Of a stretch of 64,000 nt of DNA, positions 1 to 16,793 are shown in pieces (the stretch's first letter is position 1; each line of letters starts with the position of its first letter). A model generated the notes under the pieces. The model did no database searches, was not told the DNA's origin, and saw nothing but the letters and a program-made list of their open reading frames with translations. The stretch comes from Acidobacteriales bacterium 59-55. GTDB lineage: Bacteria; Acidobacteriota; Terriglobia; Terriglobales; Acidobacteriaceae. Location: positions 62,001 to 126,000 of the forward strand of contig MKSV01000007.1 in the NCBI GenBank assembly GCA_001897435.1, in the 5' to 3' direction. The position numbers and the translations under genes were made by a program.

Positions 1-509
1 CTCTTCAGGTCCCAGTAAGGAATCAGCGTCCGGTCGAAGAGCAGCCCCACCGCGGCGCCCGAGTTCAGCCCGTTGGGAACGCTGATTCCATGCTTGAGCC
101 CCAGCTCCACCCGGTTCGGATACGCGAGCTTGTCTTCCTTCCTGCGATAGCTCAGCGCCTGAAACGGAATCTGGCCGCTCAGCACGCCCGGCCAATGGAT
201 GTCGCTGACAAAGTCCTTGATGTCGTCCGGGCTGTTGCCCGCCGCGTAAAGGCCGCCCACCAGCCCGCCCATGCTGGTCCCGGCCACGTAGTCCACCGGA
301 ATGTGGTGCGCCTCCAGCCACTCGATCGCGCCGATGTGAGCGAAGCCCAGCGCTCCGCCTCCTTCCAGCACCAGCCCGATGGTAGGCCGCTTCGGCGGTT
401 CGATCTTCGGCTTCTGCGCCACCGCCGCGGAGAGTCCCGATGCCAACACCGCACCGCTGAACCCCAGAAGAATTCTCCAGCGCAGGCCATAGTTCGAAAG
501 AGAGATCAT
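1..509 (-). CDS. Patatin-like phospholipase, partial (C-terminus outside window)
   Basis: The reading frame is open from the ATG at 509 to the window edge, so only about 169 N-terminal residues are visible. A hydrophobic segment near residues 12-30 ending in SAAVAQ looks like a signal peptide. Two patatin hallmarks follow: the glycine-rich oxyanion loop in [13 protein letters not shown] and the nucleophile elbow GTSMGG. Patatin enzymes hydrolyse acyl esters with a Ser-Asp dyad; the Asp would lie beyond the window. The signal peptide suggests an exported or envelope-associated lipase of the RssA/PlpD-like type, which is inference. No strong ribosome binding site precedes the start. Confidence 0.85.
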   Translation of the reverse strand, partial: MISLSNYGLRWRILLGFSGAVLASGLSAAVAQKPKIEPPKRPTIGLVLEGGGALGFAHIGAIEWLEAHHIPVDYVAGTSMGGLVGGLYAAGNSPDDIKDFVSDIHWPGVLSGQIPFQALSYRRKEDKLAYPNRVELGLKHGISVPNGLNSGAAVGLLFDRTLIPYWDLK

Positions 510-633
510 CTGCCAATCAATCTATCAGTAACAGCTATCCAAATGGACGGGATGCAGGTGCCGCTCACGGTTCCGCTCTCTCATCGCGAATGGGATCGAT
601 CTGTTGTACTGACCATCGCATTCGCTCTGCTCA

Positions 634-661
634 AAACAGAAGGCGCCCCGCGAAGGGCGCC
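634..661 (-). terminator. Intrinsic terminator of the RNase J gene
   Basis: A 7-bp GC stem (642-648 pairing with 655-661) is followed, on the minus strand, by TTCTGTTTTGA. It lies about 25 bases after the RNase J stop codon. Confidence 0.6.
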
Positions 662-685
662 CTCTTCGGTCTTTGCAGAAAAGCG

Positions 686-2350
686 TCAGATCTCCAGAAT
701 CACCGGCATAATCAGCGGCCGCCGACTGGTGCTCTTCTGGATATACCGCTTCAGATCCGTGCGGATCTTTTCCTTGATGACCCCATAGTCGGCCTTCTCC
801 TCCGAACTGGAGTTATCGAGCGTCCGCTGCACGATCTGTCGCGCCTCGGGAATCAAGCCTTCCTCGGCAACCGCCATGCCCCGCATCACAATCTCCGGCA
901 GGGTATCGACCAGACCGGTGCTCTTGTTGATAGCGATGATCGGCAGCACGATGCCGTCTTCGCTCAGATGCTTGCGATCGCGGATCACCAGGTCTTCGAC
1001 GACCTCGTTCGAGGCCCCGCCCGAGTCGATGCACACCCGGCCCACCGTCACCTTGCCTGTCTTGGCGGCAGAGTTCTTGTCCACCTCCAGAACGTCGCCG
1101 TCCTCCAGCAGAATCGTCTTCTCCACCACCCCCATCGACCCCGCAAGCTCGATATGACGCTTCAGGTGGCGATAGTCGCCATGCACCGGGATGAAGAACT
1201 TCGGGCGGACGAGGTTAATCATCAGCCGCAGCTCTTCCTGGCTTCCATGCCCGCTGACGTGGATCAGCCCAGCGGTGCCGTCGTCATAGATCACCCTGGC
1301 GTCGCGCCGTTCCAGATGGTCGATCACGCGATAGATGGACTTCTCATTGCCCGGAATCACCCGCGAACTCATCAGCACGGTGTCACCCGCGTCGATGTGC
1401 GCGAACTTGTGGTTGTTCAGCGCGGCCCGGCTCAGCGCGCTCATCGGCTCGCCCTGCGTCCCGCTGATCATGATGCACAGCTTGTTCGCCGGATGGTCCT
1501 TGATGTGGCCGGGATTAATGACCAGCCCCTGCGGCAGGTCGAGATAGCCCAGGTCCTGCGCAATCTCGGTCGAGTTGTCGAGCGACCGCCCGATGATCGC
1601 GACCTTGCGCCCATGCTGGTGCGCCAGCTCCATCGCCAGGCGAATGCGATGGATCGACGAGGAGAAGCAACTGAAGAACACCTTCTTCTTTGCCTGTCCG
1701 AAGATCTCGTCCAGCCGCGGCCGTACGGCGCGTTCGCTCGGCGTGTAGCCGCTCCGGTCCACGTTGGTCGAGTCCTGCAATAGCGCCAGAACGCCCTGCT
1801 TGCCCAACTCGGCAAACGCATGAAGATCGAACGGCTTGCCGTCCGGCGGCGAAAGGTCCACCTTGAAGTCGCCCGTATGCAGCACCACGCCCACCGGCGT
1901 ATGGATGGCCAGCGCCACGCAGTCCACCAGCGAGTGCGTCACCCGGATGGGCATGATCGAGAACGGCCCCAGCGTAAACCGCTTGCCGGGAATCATCTCG
2001 TTCAGGTCGGCGTCGTCCAGCAGCCGATGCTCTTCGAGCTTGCCTTCGACGTATGCCAGTGTGAACTCGGTCCCATACACCGGGACATTCAATTCGGAGA
2101 GAATCCAGGGCAGGCCGCCGATGTGGTCTTCGTGCCCGTGGGTCAAAAGGATCGCGCGAACCTTGTCGCGGTTTTCAGTCAAATAGCTGATATCGGGGAC
2201 AACAATGTCCACACCCAGCAACTCTTCTTCAGGAAACATCAGACCGGCGTCGATGACGATCATGTCATCCTGCCAGCGGAGGACCATGCAGTTCATCCCG
2301 AACTCGCCAAGGCCCCCCAGCGGAATCAGCTTCAATTTATCTTGTGCCAT
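686..2350 (-). CDS. rnj: Ribonuclease J
   Basis: A 554-residue metallo-beta-lactamase/beta-CASP nuclease that matures and degrades RNA in bacteria lacking an RNase E-centred pathway. The start of the fold (IPLGGLGEFGMNCM) and the zinc motif HGHEDH (His71, His73, Asp75, His76) are present, followed by HTGDFK, the beta-CASP region and a C-terminal domain. Length matches the family (about 550). A TTG three bases upstream (2353) is in frame, but ATG at 2350 is preferred. GAGAGG lies just before it, with a short spacing. It stands alone, ends at a terminator near 650, and its upstream region carries a dispersed repeat. Confidence 0.95.
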   Translation of the reverse strand: MAQDKLKLIPLGGLGEFGMNCMVLRWQDDMIVIDAGLMFPEEELLGVDIVVPDISYLTENRDKVRAILLTHGHEDHIGGLPWILSELNVPVYGTEFTLAYVEGKLEEHRLLDDADLNEMIPGKRFTLGPFSIMPIRVTHSLVDCVALAIHTPVGVVLHTGDFKVDLSPPDGKPFDLHAFAELGKQGVLALLQDSTNVDRSGYTPSERAVRPRLDEIFGQAKKKVFFSCFSSSIHRIRLAMELAHQHGRKVAIIGRSLDNSTEIAQDLGYLDLPQGLVINPGHIKDHPANKLCIMISGTQGEPMSALSRAALNNHKFAHIDAGDTVLMSSRVIPGNEKSIYRVIDHLERRDARVIYDDGTAGLIHVSGHGSQEELRLMINLVRPKFFIPVHGDYRHLKRHIELAGSMGVVEKTILLEDGDVLEVDKNSAAKTGKVTVGRVCIDSGGASNEVVEDLVIRDRKHLSEDGIVLPIIAINKSTGLVDTLPEIVMRGMAVAEEGLIPEARQIVQRTLDNSSSEEKADYGVIKEKIRTDLKRYIQKSTSRRPLIMPVILEI

Positions 2351-2482
2351 CAACCTCTCATCTTAGCATCGGCGCTCTATCCCACTGAAAACACAACCGT
2401 AACATCCGAGAGCGCTAAGGCACAGCTACAGCTTAGTTTCATGCCATGTTAAAGAGCACAACTTCAGTTTGGGTTCACGCAT

Positions 2483-2578
2483 TGTTAAGGGCACGGCTTC
2501 AGCCGTGCCATAAGTGCTCTGCCTGCAATGCGGCTTTAGCCGCTGAGGGCAATCTCCACAGTCCTAATCAGACCTTCG
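2483..2578. repeat. Dispersed intergenic palindromic repeat, copy 1 (cacggcttcagccgtg type)
   Basis: The stretch contains two short palindromes, GCACGGCTTCAGCCGTGC and GCGGCTTTAGCCGC, and ends with TAATCAGACCTTC. The same order of elements occurs at 21107-21254. It lies between RNase J and the FNR-type reductase gene and reaches that gene's stop codon. Confidence 0.7.
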
Positions 2579-2579
2579 C

Positions 2580-3317
2580 CTAATAACCCGCAAACTCCTC
2601 CGTGCGGATGTCGTCTTCATCGACTGTTGCCTCGATCAACATCTTGCGCATGGCGGCGACCATCGCCGGCGGCCCCGCGATGTAATAGATCGGACCATGC
2701 AGATCGGGCAGCGTCCGCGACAGCATGGCGCCGTCGATCTTACCCCGCTCACCCGTCCACGCCTGCACTGACTTCTCCATATCCGTCATGGTGGGGACGA
2801 AGCGAAAGTTCGGATTAGCCTTCTCGAACTCGCCCAGCGCATCGAGGAAGGGAGCGTCCTCCGGCCTGTGGTTGGCGTAGAAGAGATAGAGCCGGTGCGG
2901 CAGCTTCTCGTGCGCCGCCTGTCCGAGGATGCTCATGAACGGTGTAATCCCAATGCCCCCGGCCAGAAAGACGCCCGGCTTGGACGCGTTCTTGTGCAGT
3001 GTCAGCGAGCCGCCGGGGTTTTCGACCTTGACCTCGGTGCCCAGGGGCACGGTCTTGAGCACGCGCTTGAAGGCGGTGTCGCGCATCCGGGTTGCAACCG
3101 CCAGATGATCTTCAAACGGCGCGCTGATGATCGAGAAGGTGCGGATATTCCCCTCGCCGTCGGTCTCCGGCGGATCGAGCACGGTGACATCCATGGCCTG
3201 CCCGGCGCGAAACTCGAAGCCGGCGGGCTTGTCGAAGTAAAACGCCATGGTGCCCTCGGCGACCTGTTGGCGATTCTTCAGCTTTACCATCTGGGCGGTT
3301 AAACTTTCAGTCGACAT
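2580..3317 (-). CDS. FAD/NAD(P)-binding oxidoreductase, ferredoxin-reductase family
   Basis: A 245-residue two-domain flavoprotein. The FAD domain (about 1-105) carries RTFSIIS, the usual flavin contact motif. The NAD(P) domain (about 110-240) has GGIGITPF and IAGPPAMV. There is no [2Fe-2S] or globin domain, so it resembles a stand-alone ferredoxin/flavodoxin reductase or the reductase component of an oxygenase. Its redox partner is not encoded nearby. AGGAGG sits 5 bases before the ATG. The substrate cannot be assigned from sequence. Confidence 0.85.
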   Translation of the reverse strand: MSTESLTAQMVKLKNRQQVAEGTMAFYFDKPAGFEFRAGQAMDVTVLDPPETDGEGNIRTFSIISAPFEDHLAVATRMRDTAFKRVLKTVPLGTEVKVENPGGSLTLHKNASKPGVFLAGGIGITPFMSILGQAAHEKLPHRLYLFYANHRPEDAPFLDALGEFEKANPNFRFVPTMTDMEKSVQAWTGERGKIDGAMLSRTLPDLHGPIYYIAGPPAMVAAMRKMLIEATVDEDDIRTEEFAGY

Positions 3318-3328
3318 GAAACCTCCTG

Positions 3329-3466
3329 CTATTGATTAGATGCCGTGGCGCCGCGAGCGTTACGCCGCGCCTGCGATCCCCGCGAAAAAGACCACCCTAT
3401 GCCGTTGTCTTTGGCAGCGTCAATGCGGAGCAGAATGCCCACTGGCGTGTGGAGCAGAACGTCCAT
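3329..3466 (-). CDS. Possible small protein upstream of the reductase, unrecognised
   Basis: A 45-codon frame starting MDVLLHTPVGILLRI with AAAGGAAA before the ATG. It ends 12 bases before the reductase start, so it could be co-transcribed. The N-terminus looks hydrophobic for only 15 residues and the rest is Arg/Gly-rich, as would be expected of a decayed membrane-protein gene. No family is recognised. Equally likely to be a chance frame in repeat-rich spacer. Confidence 0.25.
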   Translation of the reverse strand: MDVLLHTPVGILLRIDAAKDNGIGWSFSRGSQARRNARGATASNQ

Positions 3467-3577
3467 AGGTGTTTCCTTTTTGTCATTCCCGAAGGGAATC
3501 TGCGTTTGGGGCGGCACCGATACCCCTTTTGGGAACACCGCCCCCAGCTTTCACTCTTGGAACCTGTCCAGAAAACT

Positions 3578-3750
3578 ACGTCATCTCGACCGGAGCGAAG
3601 CGGAGCGGAGAGACCCCTGTATTCGCCTTTGTTCGTTTTATATCGGTCGTAAGGCACTCTTCAAAATTGGAACCGCACATGGAGGAAAGGCAAGATACAG
3701 GGGTCTCTCCACTGCGGCGTCAAAAGCGGCCGCCTTCGGTCGAGATGACG
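3578..3750. repeat. Long inverted repeat, gagacccctgta / ctcgaccg type
   Basis: Left arm 3578-3622 runs ACGTCATCTCGACCG to GAGACCCCTGTA. The right arm, 3696-3750, contains the reverse complement in order (TACAGGGGTCTC ... CGGTCGAGATGACG). Degenerate single arms recur at 53010-53050 and 58836-58930. The rest of the 3467-3857 spacer holds no convincing gene. TCATTCCCGAAGGGAA near 3482 recurs near 21294. Confidence 0.65.
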
Positions 3751-3821
3751 TGAGTCCGGGGTATTAAGAGAGTGGGCAAGAGTAAACACATAATTTTGGA
3801 CAGAGTCTGAGACGCAGACGG

Positions 3822-3851
3822 TTACAAAAGCTGTATGGCATTTAGTACACT
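3822..3851 (+). promoter_or_regulatory. Candidate promoter of the Uma2 gene
   Basis: TACACT at 3846-3851 is a plausible -10, with a TTACAA-like -35 at 3822-3827. The -10 ends only 6 bases before the ATG at 3858 and there is no Shine-Dalgarno sequence. The message may therefore be leaderless. Confidence 0.35.
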
Positions 3852-3857
3852 TTGCCT

Positions 3858-4454
3858 ATGAACTTCGCCCTTCAAGAGATGCCGCTTCCCCTTCGCTTCC
3901 GGCCGGCGACGCCGATGAGCGACGAGGAATTGATGCGCTTCTCTGCGGCCAACGAAGTTCTGCGTGTGGAACGCGATGCCAATGGAGAGATTCTCGTGAT
4001 GACGCCCGCAGGCAGCAGGACCAGCAAGATTAACATGCGTATCGGCCGATTGCTCGATGAATGGGCCGAGGCCGATGGCCGTGGCGTTGCGTTCGATTCG
4101 AATGGAGGCTTCACGCTTCCTGACGGCTCCATGCGCGCTGCCGATGCGGCCTGGGTTGCCCTGCCACGATGGAAGGCGCTCAGCGATGCCGACCAGTCAA
4201 GGTATGCGCCCCTCTGCCCGGACTTTGTCATCGAACTGCGCTCGCCGACCGACAGCCTCTCTGAACTCAGGGAGAAGATGCAGCAGTGGATCGCCAACGG
4301 CGCGCAACTGGCGTGGCTGATCGACCCGATTGAGCGTGCCGTGTCCATCTATCGGCCGGGCGAGGAGCCTGAGGTGCATCAGTATCCGACCTCGGTTCAG
4401 GGCAATGGGGTCATGGCTGGGTTTGAGTTGGTGATGGCGCGGATTTGGGATTGA
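3858..4454 (+). CDS. Uma2 family endonuclease (DUF820)
   Basis: A 198-residue protein with the Uma2 layout: an N-terminal MSDEELMRFSAANEVLRVER segment, a GGF...RAADAAWV core, then CPDFVIELRSPTDSLSELREKMQQWI. The Asp, the Glu of FVIEL and the downstream Lys match the PD-(D/E)XK-like active site of the family. The C-terminal part (AWLIDPIERAVSIYRPG) is also typical. Members are common, often multicopy, in cyanobacteria and other soil or aquatic bacteria, and their cellular role is largely unknown. ATG at 3858 is chosen over an in-frame TTG at 3852. It stands alone amid repeats. Confidence 0.85.
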   Translation: MNFALQEMPLPLRFRPATPMSDEELMRFSAANEVLRVERDANGEILVMTPAGSRTSKINMRIGRLLDEWAEADGRGVAFDSNGGFTLPDGSMRAADAAWVALPRWKALSDADQSRYAPLCPDFVIELRSPTDSLSELREKMQQWIANGAQLAWLIDPIERAVSIYRPGEEPEVHQYPTSVQGNGVMAGFELVMARIWD

Positions 4455-4598
4455 TAGCCAAGTCGCGGAGTGAAGTGGTCAGTTGATGGCTTGTTGCTAT
4501 TTTTGGAATGGCTAAATTCATAATGCACACGAGTCAGTAAATTTCACACGAACATTTAGCACGCCAATTGTGATTCACCTGAAATTGGAGGAGGGAGG

Positions 4599-4823
4599 AT
4601 GATGAGTGGCGTAAAAATTATGGGGTTGTCCTTTATAGGATTACTTGTTGGCTGTAATCGTCCTTATCAAAGATTTATTCCCATTGGAGACAATACGTCA
4701 ATCGCTCTTGACACGAAAACTGGACAACAATGTTGGACAGAGCCTAAGAAAAGTGACTTGGTTCCACAAATCAAGGAAATGAAGGGAGTTTTCTGCGTAG
4801 ACCTTTACAGAAATTCAAGATAA
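4599..4823 (+). CDS. Small lipoprotein, unrecognised
   Basis: A product of 73-74 residues with a lipobox (LLVGC, lipidated Cys near residue 19) after a short hydrophobic stretch, predicting an envelope lipoprotein. GGAGGAGGGAGG lies immediately upstream and serves ATG 4599 or, with better spacing, ATG 4602. The mature part has two further Cys (QQCWTEP and VFCVDL) that could pair. The gene and its upstream 140 bases are clearly more AT-rich than their neighbours, suggesting recent acquisition. It resembles the short hypothetical lipoproteins found in acidobacteria, but no function can be given. Confidence 0.6.
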   Translation: MMSGVKIMGLSFIGLLVGCNRPYQRFIPIGDNTSIALDTKTGQQCWTEPKKSDLVPQIKEMKGVFCVDLYRNSR

Positions 4824-4845
4824 CCGGCTACCAACCCATTGCGTT

Positions 4846-4874
4846 TTGACATACTGCGAGTAAATCGCCATACT
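4846..4874 (+). promoter_or_regulatory. Promoter of the rplA operon
   Basis: TTGACA at 4846-4851, a 17-base spacer and CATACT at 4869-4874. It directly follows the lipoprotein gene and precedes an 80-base leader, so rplA begins a transcription unit here. Confidence 0.6.
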
Positions 4875-4883
4875 TATAAAAGC

Positions 4884-4952
4884 GTCTCAACCTCCAGTTG
4901 AGGCCAGTCGAGAACCACGCCCGGAGGCAGCATCTCCAGAGGGGTGGGAGAC
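4884..4952 (+). promoter_or_regulatory. Structured mRNA leader of rplA, possible L1 autoregulatory site
   Basis: A local hairpin CTCAAC/GTTGAG (4886-4891 with 4897-4902) competes with a longer pairing, GTCTC 4884-4888 with GAGAC 4948-4952, just ahead of the GAGGG ribosome binding site. L1 represses its own mRNA in other bacteria, so a leader target is expected. The assignment here is inference. Confidence 0.35.
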
Positions 4953-4960
4953 GAGGGAAA

Positions 4961-5671
4961 ATGGCAAGGAAGCTCTCCAAGAATCTGACGAAGGCGCGCG
5001 CGCTCGTAGAGCCCCGTCCTTACGTTCTGGCGGACGCAGTTCCGCTCCTGCAAAAGGCAAAGTACGCGAAGTTCGACGAGACCGTCGACCTGACGATGCG
5101 TCTTGGCGTCGATCCCCGGCACGCCGACCAGATGGTCCGCGGCACCGTGGTTCTGCCGCACGGCCTGGGCAAGACGAAGATCGTAGCCGTCATCGCCTCG
5201 GGCGACAAGGTTCGCGATGCAGAGGTCGCCGGCGCTGAGTTCTTCGGTGGCGAAGAGCTGGTCGAGAAGATTCAGAAAGAAGGCTGGACCGCCTTCGACG
5301 CCCTGATCGCCACGCCGGACATGATGAAGTCCGTCGGCCGTCTGGGCAAGGTGCTCGGCCCCAAGGGCCTGATGCCCAACCCCAAGACCGGCACCGTCAC
5401 CACCGACGTCGCCGCCGCGGTCAAAGAGATCAAGGCCGGTAAGGTCGAGTTCCGCACCGACAAGACGGCGCTGGTTCACGTTCCCGTCGGCAAGCTGTCG
5501 TTCGATCCGCAGAAGCTGATCGACAACGCGACGACCGTCATCTCGAGCGTGGTCAAGGCCAAGCCGTCGGCGGCCAAGGGCAGGTACATCAAGGGCGTGA
5601 CCCTCAGCTCGACGATGGGTCCCGGCATCCAGCTCGACTACGCAGCCGCCGAGGCGGCAGGCAAGGCCTAG
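4961..5671 (+). CDS. rplA: 50S ribosomal protein L1
   Basis: A 236-residue L1 protein, normal length. The signature [30 protein letters not shown] is intact, as are the N-terminal KARALVEP segment and the C-terminal [12 protein letters not shown]1 binds 23S rRNA at the mobile stalk and helps release deacylated tRNA. GAGGG precedes ATG 4961; a longer upstream frame to 4898 runs through the leader and is rejected. Unusually, rplK is not the preceding gene. Confidence 0.97.
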   Translation: MARKLSKNLTKARALVEPRPYVLADAVPLLQKAKYAKFDETVDLTMRLGVDPRHADQMVRGTVVLPHGLGKTKIVAVIASGDKVRDAEVAGAEFFGGEELVEKIQKEGWTAFDALIATPDMMKSVGRLGKVLGPKGLMPNPKTGTVTTDVAAAVKEIKAGKVEFRTDKTALVHVPVGKLSFDPQKLIDNATTVISSVVKAKPSAAKGRYIKGVTLSSTMGPGIQLDYAAAEAAGKA

Positions 5672-5708
5672 GCAATATTTTAGTTTTGCTAAATTTTTAG
5701 AGCACCAA

Positions 5709-5741
5709 GCCCCTTCTGGCCGCGTAAGCGAGGAGCGGGGC
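5709..5741 (+). ncRNA. L10 leader-like mRNA structure
   Basis: Between rplA and rplJ, an outer helix GCCCC 5709-5713 / GGGGC 5737-5741 encloses an internal loop rich in G and A (AGGAG side). A small CGC-GTAA-GCG hairpin with a GNRA tetraloop lies inside. This resembles the L10(L12)4 binding leader that represses rplJL translation in other bacteria. A covariance-model search was not possible. Confidence 0.5.
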
Positions 5742-5765
5742 AGCGAAAGCGAAGAGGATTCAGTT

Positions 5766-6515
5766 ATGGCATTGACCAGGGCAGTAAAGACGGACAAGGT
5801 TAAGAAGCTGGCGGGCGATCTCGAGGGTTCCACCTCGGCGATCATCGGCACCTTTGCCGGCCTCACCGCGTCGAAGGACTTTGAGCTGCGCAAGGCGGTT
5901 CGCGGCGCCGGCGGAAGCTATCACGTCGTCAAGAACAAGCTGGCCGCGCGTGCCAGCCAGGGAACGAAGATCGAGGCCGCGTTGCAGGGTCTCAAGGGCG
6001 TCAACTCGGTGGCTTACACCTCGGGCGACCCGGTCGCGCTGGCCAAGGCTCTTTCGACATGGGTCAAGGACAACGCCGAGTTCACCTTCAAGCTGGGCAT
6101 CATCGACGGCAAGGTGATCGACGTTCGCGAGATCGCCGAACTGGCGACCATGCCGGGCAAGGAAGAGCTCTTCTCGAAGCTCCTCTTCCTGATTCAGTCT
6201 CCCGCGCAGCGTCTGGCCACCGTCATCAACGCGACCGGCCGCGACCTCGCCGTCGTCATCAATCAGGGCGTCGAGAAGGAAAAATTCGCGGCTTCCGAGG
6301 CTCCGGCAGCGCCCGCAGTCGAGGCTCCGGCCGCAGCGGCTCCTGAAGCAGCGGCACCGGCAGCAGAGCCCGCAGCGCCAGAGGCTGATAAGGTCGCCGA
6401 GGCGCACGTAGTTGAGTCGGCGGCGGGCGAGCAGCCCTCCGGCGCGGAGCAGCCGGAGAACTCCACCGCGTCGCAGGGTGGTGAAGCGGCAACCTCGGAC
6501 CCCGTCGAAGGATAG
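5766..6515 (+). CDS. rplJ: 50S ribosomal protein L10 with long Ala/Pro/Glu C-terminal tail
   Basis: The first ~170 residues are a normal L10: N-terminal rRNA-binding domain (KTDKVKKLAGDLEGSTSAIIG, VKNKLAARA) and the helix that docks L7/L12 dimers. About 75 further residues follow, rich in Ala, Pro, Glu and Gly, making 249 in all against roughly 165-180 usual. The tail is low-complexity, probably unstructured and acidic. L10 anchors the L12 stalk that recruits translation GTPases. It is preceded by a leader structure and followed by rplL after 150 bases. Confidence 0.95.
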   Translation: MALTRAVKTDKVKKLAGDLEGSTSAIIGTFAGLTASKDFELRKAVRGAGGSYHVVKNKLAARASQGTKIEAALQGLKGVNSVAYTSGDPVALAKALSTWVKDNAEFTFKLGIIDGKVIDVREIAELATMPGKEELFSKLLFLIQSPAQRLATVINATGRDLAVVINQGVEKEKFAASEAPAAPAVEAPAAAAPEAAAPAAEPAAPEADKVAEAHVVESAAGEQPSGAEQPENSTASQGGEAATSDPVEG

Positions 6516-6542
6516 CGGGCAACAAGTTTCGCCTGAGCTTTA

Positions 6543-6577
6543 TCGGGTGCGCTGGTCTGGGCGCAACGGAAACCCGA
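6543..6577 (+). other. Nested hairpin in the rplJ-rplL spacer
   Basis: TCGGGT/ACCCGA (6543-6548 with 6572-6577) encloses TGCGC/GCGCA. There is no U-tract, so it is not a classical terminator. It may stabilise or separate the two messages. Confidence 0.35.
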
Positions 6578-6665
6578 TGAGGAGCAGGCAACCGGAGCGC
6601 AGCAGGGCTTCGGCAAGGCAATCGGCAGTTAGATACTAAAGTTCAGATTCAATTGGAGATAGAAA

Positions 6666-7040
6666 ATGGCAGACATTCAGCAGTTGGAAGATTCCATCGT
6701 TAGCCTCAGCCTCCTAGAGGCGTCGGCTCTGGTCAAGAAGCTCGAAGAGCGTCTCGGCGTTTCGGCAGCAGCGGCAGTTGCGGCAGCCCCTGCGGGCGGC
6801 GGCGCGGCAGCAGCGGCACCGGCCGAAGAGAAGACTGAGTTCACCGTCGTCCTGAAGGATGCCGGCGCGAATAAGATCAACACCATCAAGGCTGTACGCG
6901 AAGTCACCGCCCTTGGCCTGAAGGAAGCCAAGGACCTGGTCGACGGCGCTCCCAAGGCCTTGAAGGAGAACATTTCGAAAGATGATGCGGCCGCCATTGC
7001 GAAGAAGTTTGAAGGCGTCGCCACTGTCGAAATCAAGTAA
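6666..7040 (+). CDS. rplL: 50S ribosomal protein L7/L12
   Basis: A 124-residue stalk protein. The N-terminal dimerisation/L10-binding part (about 1-35) is followed by an Ala/Gly hinge (about 36-55). The C-terminal GTPase-binding domain carries [32 protein letters not shown] and the closing GATVEIK-like end. Length is typical. GGAG lies 8 bases before the ATG. L12 dimers on L10 recruit EF-Tu, EF-G and IF2. Confidence 0.97.
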   Translation: MADIQQLEDSIVSLSLLEASALVKKLEERLGVSAAAAVAAAPAGGGAAAAAPAEEKTEFTVVLKDAGANKINTIKAVREVTALGLKEAKDLVDGAPKALKENISKDDAAAIAKKFEGVATVEIK

Positions 7041-7065
7041 TTGGCCACCAACTTGCACGCAGAGA

Positions 7066-7109
7066 CGGAACGCGCTATCCTTTATAAGGATTAGAGAAGG
7101 TTCGTTCCG
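7066..7109 (+). other. Stem-loop after rplL, possible RNase III processing site
   Basis: CGGAACG 7066-7072 pairs with CGTTCCG 7103-7109, enclosing ATCCTT/AAGGAT (7077-7082 with 7086-7091). In Escherichia coli the rplL-rpoB spacer holds an attenuator and an RNase III site at this place. The analogy is inferred from position only. Confidence 0.4.
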
Positions 7110-7718
7110 CCTCGGCGTGCTGTTCGGCGGACGGTAGCATTCGGCGAAGTCAGCGGTAATCCGGCTTATCCTGCGCAGGCGCAGGCTAGGGAGCCGGCCA
7201 TTATGAGCTTCGAGCGGCAGAAGCGCATAGTGCCATGGGTCAAGCGAGCGCAGCAACTTTGGGGCACGGCGAGCCTCAAACGGCGGCAGGCATTTACACC
7301 ACAACGACAGAAACAGTGCACAAGTCGACCTTTGCGCTCATGGGACACGCTGTCCCTTCGAGCGCTTTTCCGCGTTTATCCGCGTCTCCGTTTCTTGCTC
7401 AGGCGCAGGCATCGGCACGCGTTCTTTATAGCAGCTTCTTCCATCGGCGAACAGTGAAAGTTTCTTGAGTTTTTCAGAGTTCGATTGAGTGCCGAAGGTT
7501 GTATGCGGCAAGACATTCTGCGCACGGGGCATGCGGCATCGAGGGCCGCAGTATCCGAAAAGACGTCAGCAGGCAATCGAAAGACGTCAGCAATTGCGCA
7601 AGCAGAACCAAACCCCGGAGGGCCGTACCCAACCCTCCCCTCGCGAGCGTTGACCGGCCTTCCGGTGCGGCAGTCAAAGCTTGGCGGGGACCTCGAAGGT
7701 AAGTATTCAGGAGAGAGC
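7110..7718 (+). other. Long rplL-rpoB spacer, no gene seen
   Basis: About 600 bases without a convincing coding frame. The rpoB frame stays open upstream to 7485, but the protein encoded there has no RpoB character and no ribosome binding site. No clear promoter was found. Confidence 0.4.
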
Positions 7719-12206
<4,488 letters not shown>

Positions 12207-12215
12207 CGCACTACA

Positions 12216-12262
12216 GCCCGGGGAGGACACTGCGTACTCTCCCCGGGCGCCGCTTCGGCGGC
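12216..12262 (+). other. Two hairpins in the rpoB-rpoC spacer
   Basis: A 10-bp GC stem (12216-12225 with 12239-12248) is followed at once by GCCGC-TTCG-GCGGC, a UUCG-capped hairpin. No U-run follows, so it is more likely an RNA-stabilising or processing element than a terminator. Confidence 0.5.
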
Positions 12263-12395
12263 AAGACAATCGAAAGAAGAGCAACAGCACCAGAACCACA
12301 GGCCACGCGATGCGCCCGAAGTCATCGCAGAGAAGATTTAGCAACCGCAGCCAATCGCTGCAACTGCATGAGCAGAAAACAAGGGAGACGCAAAT

Positions 12396-16607
<4,212 letters not shown>

Positions 16608-16663
16608 CACCTCGTGCCGTTCTCGACGCTTCGCGTAAAACCTTAAACTACAGCAACAAAGAT

Positions 16664-16697
16664 GGGCGGACTCGAAAGAGTCCGCCCCTTGGTTTTT
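16664..16697 (+). terminator. Intrinsic terminator of the ribosomal protein/RNA polymerase operon
   Basis: GGGCGGACTC-GAAA-GAGTCCGCCC is a perfect 10-bp stem with a GNRA loop at 16664-16687, then CTTGGTTTTT. Confidence 0.9.
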
Positions 16698-16793
16698 CCC
16701 CGGAGCATACCGGGTAATAACCTAACCCCTACACAAAAACTGTTAGAAATTTCTTTTCTGATCGACTACCTAAGTGTGAAAAGAATTGATTCC

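Noticed and set aside
7485..7718. 78-codon N-terminal extension of rpoB
   Set aside because: It lacks similarity to any RpoB N-terminus, and a good ribosome binding site precedes ATG 7719.
12216..12262. Intrinsic terminator between rpoB and rpoC
   Set aside because: Strong hairpins are present but no U-tract follows, and termination there would separate rpoC from its only evident promoter.
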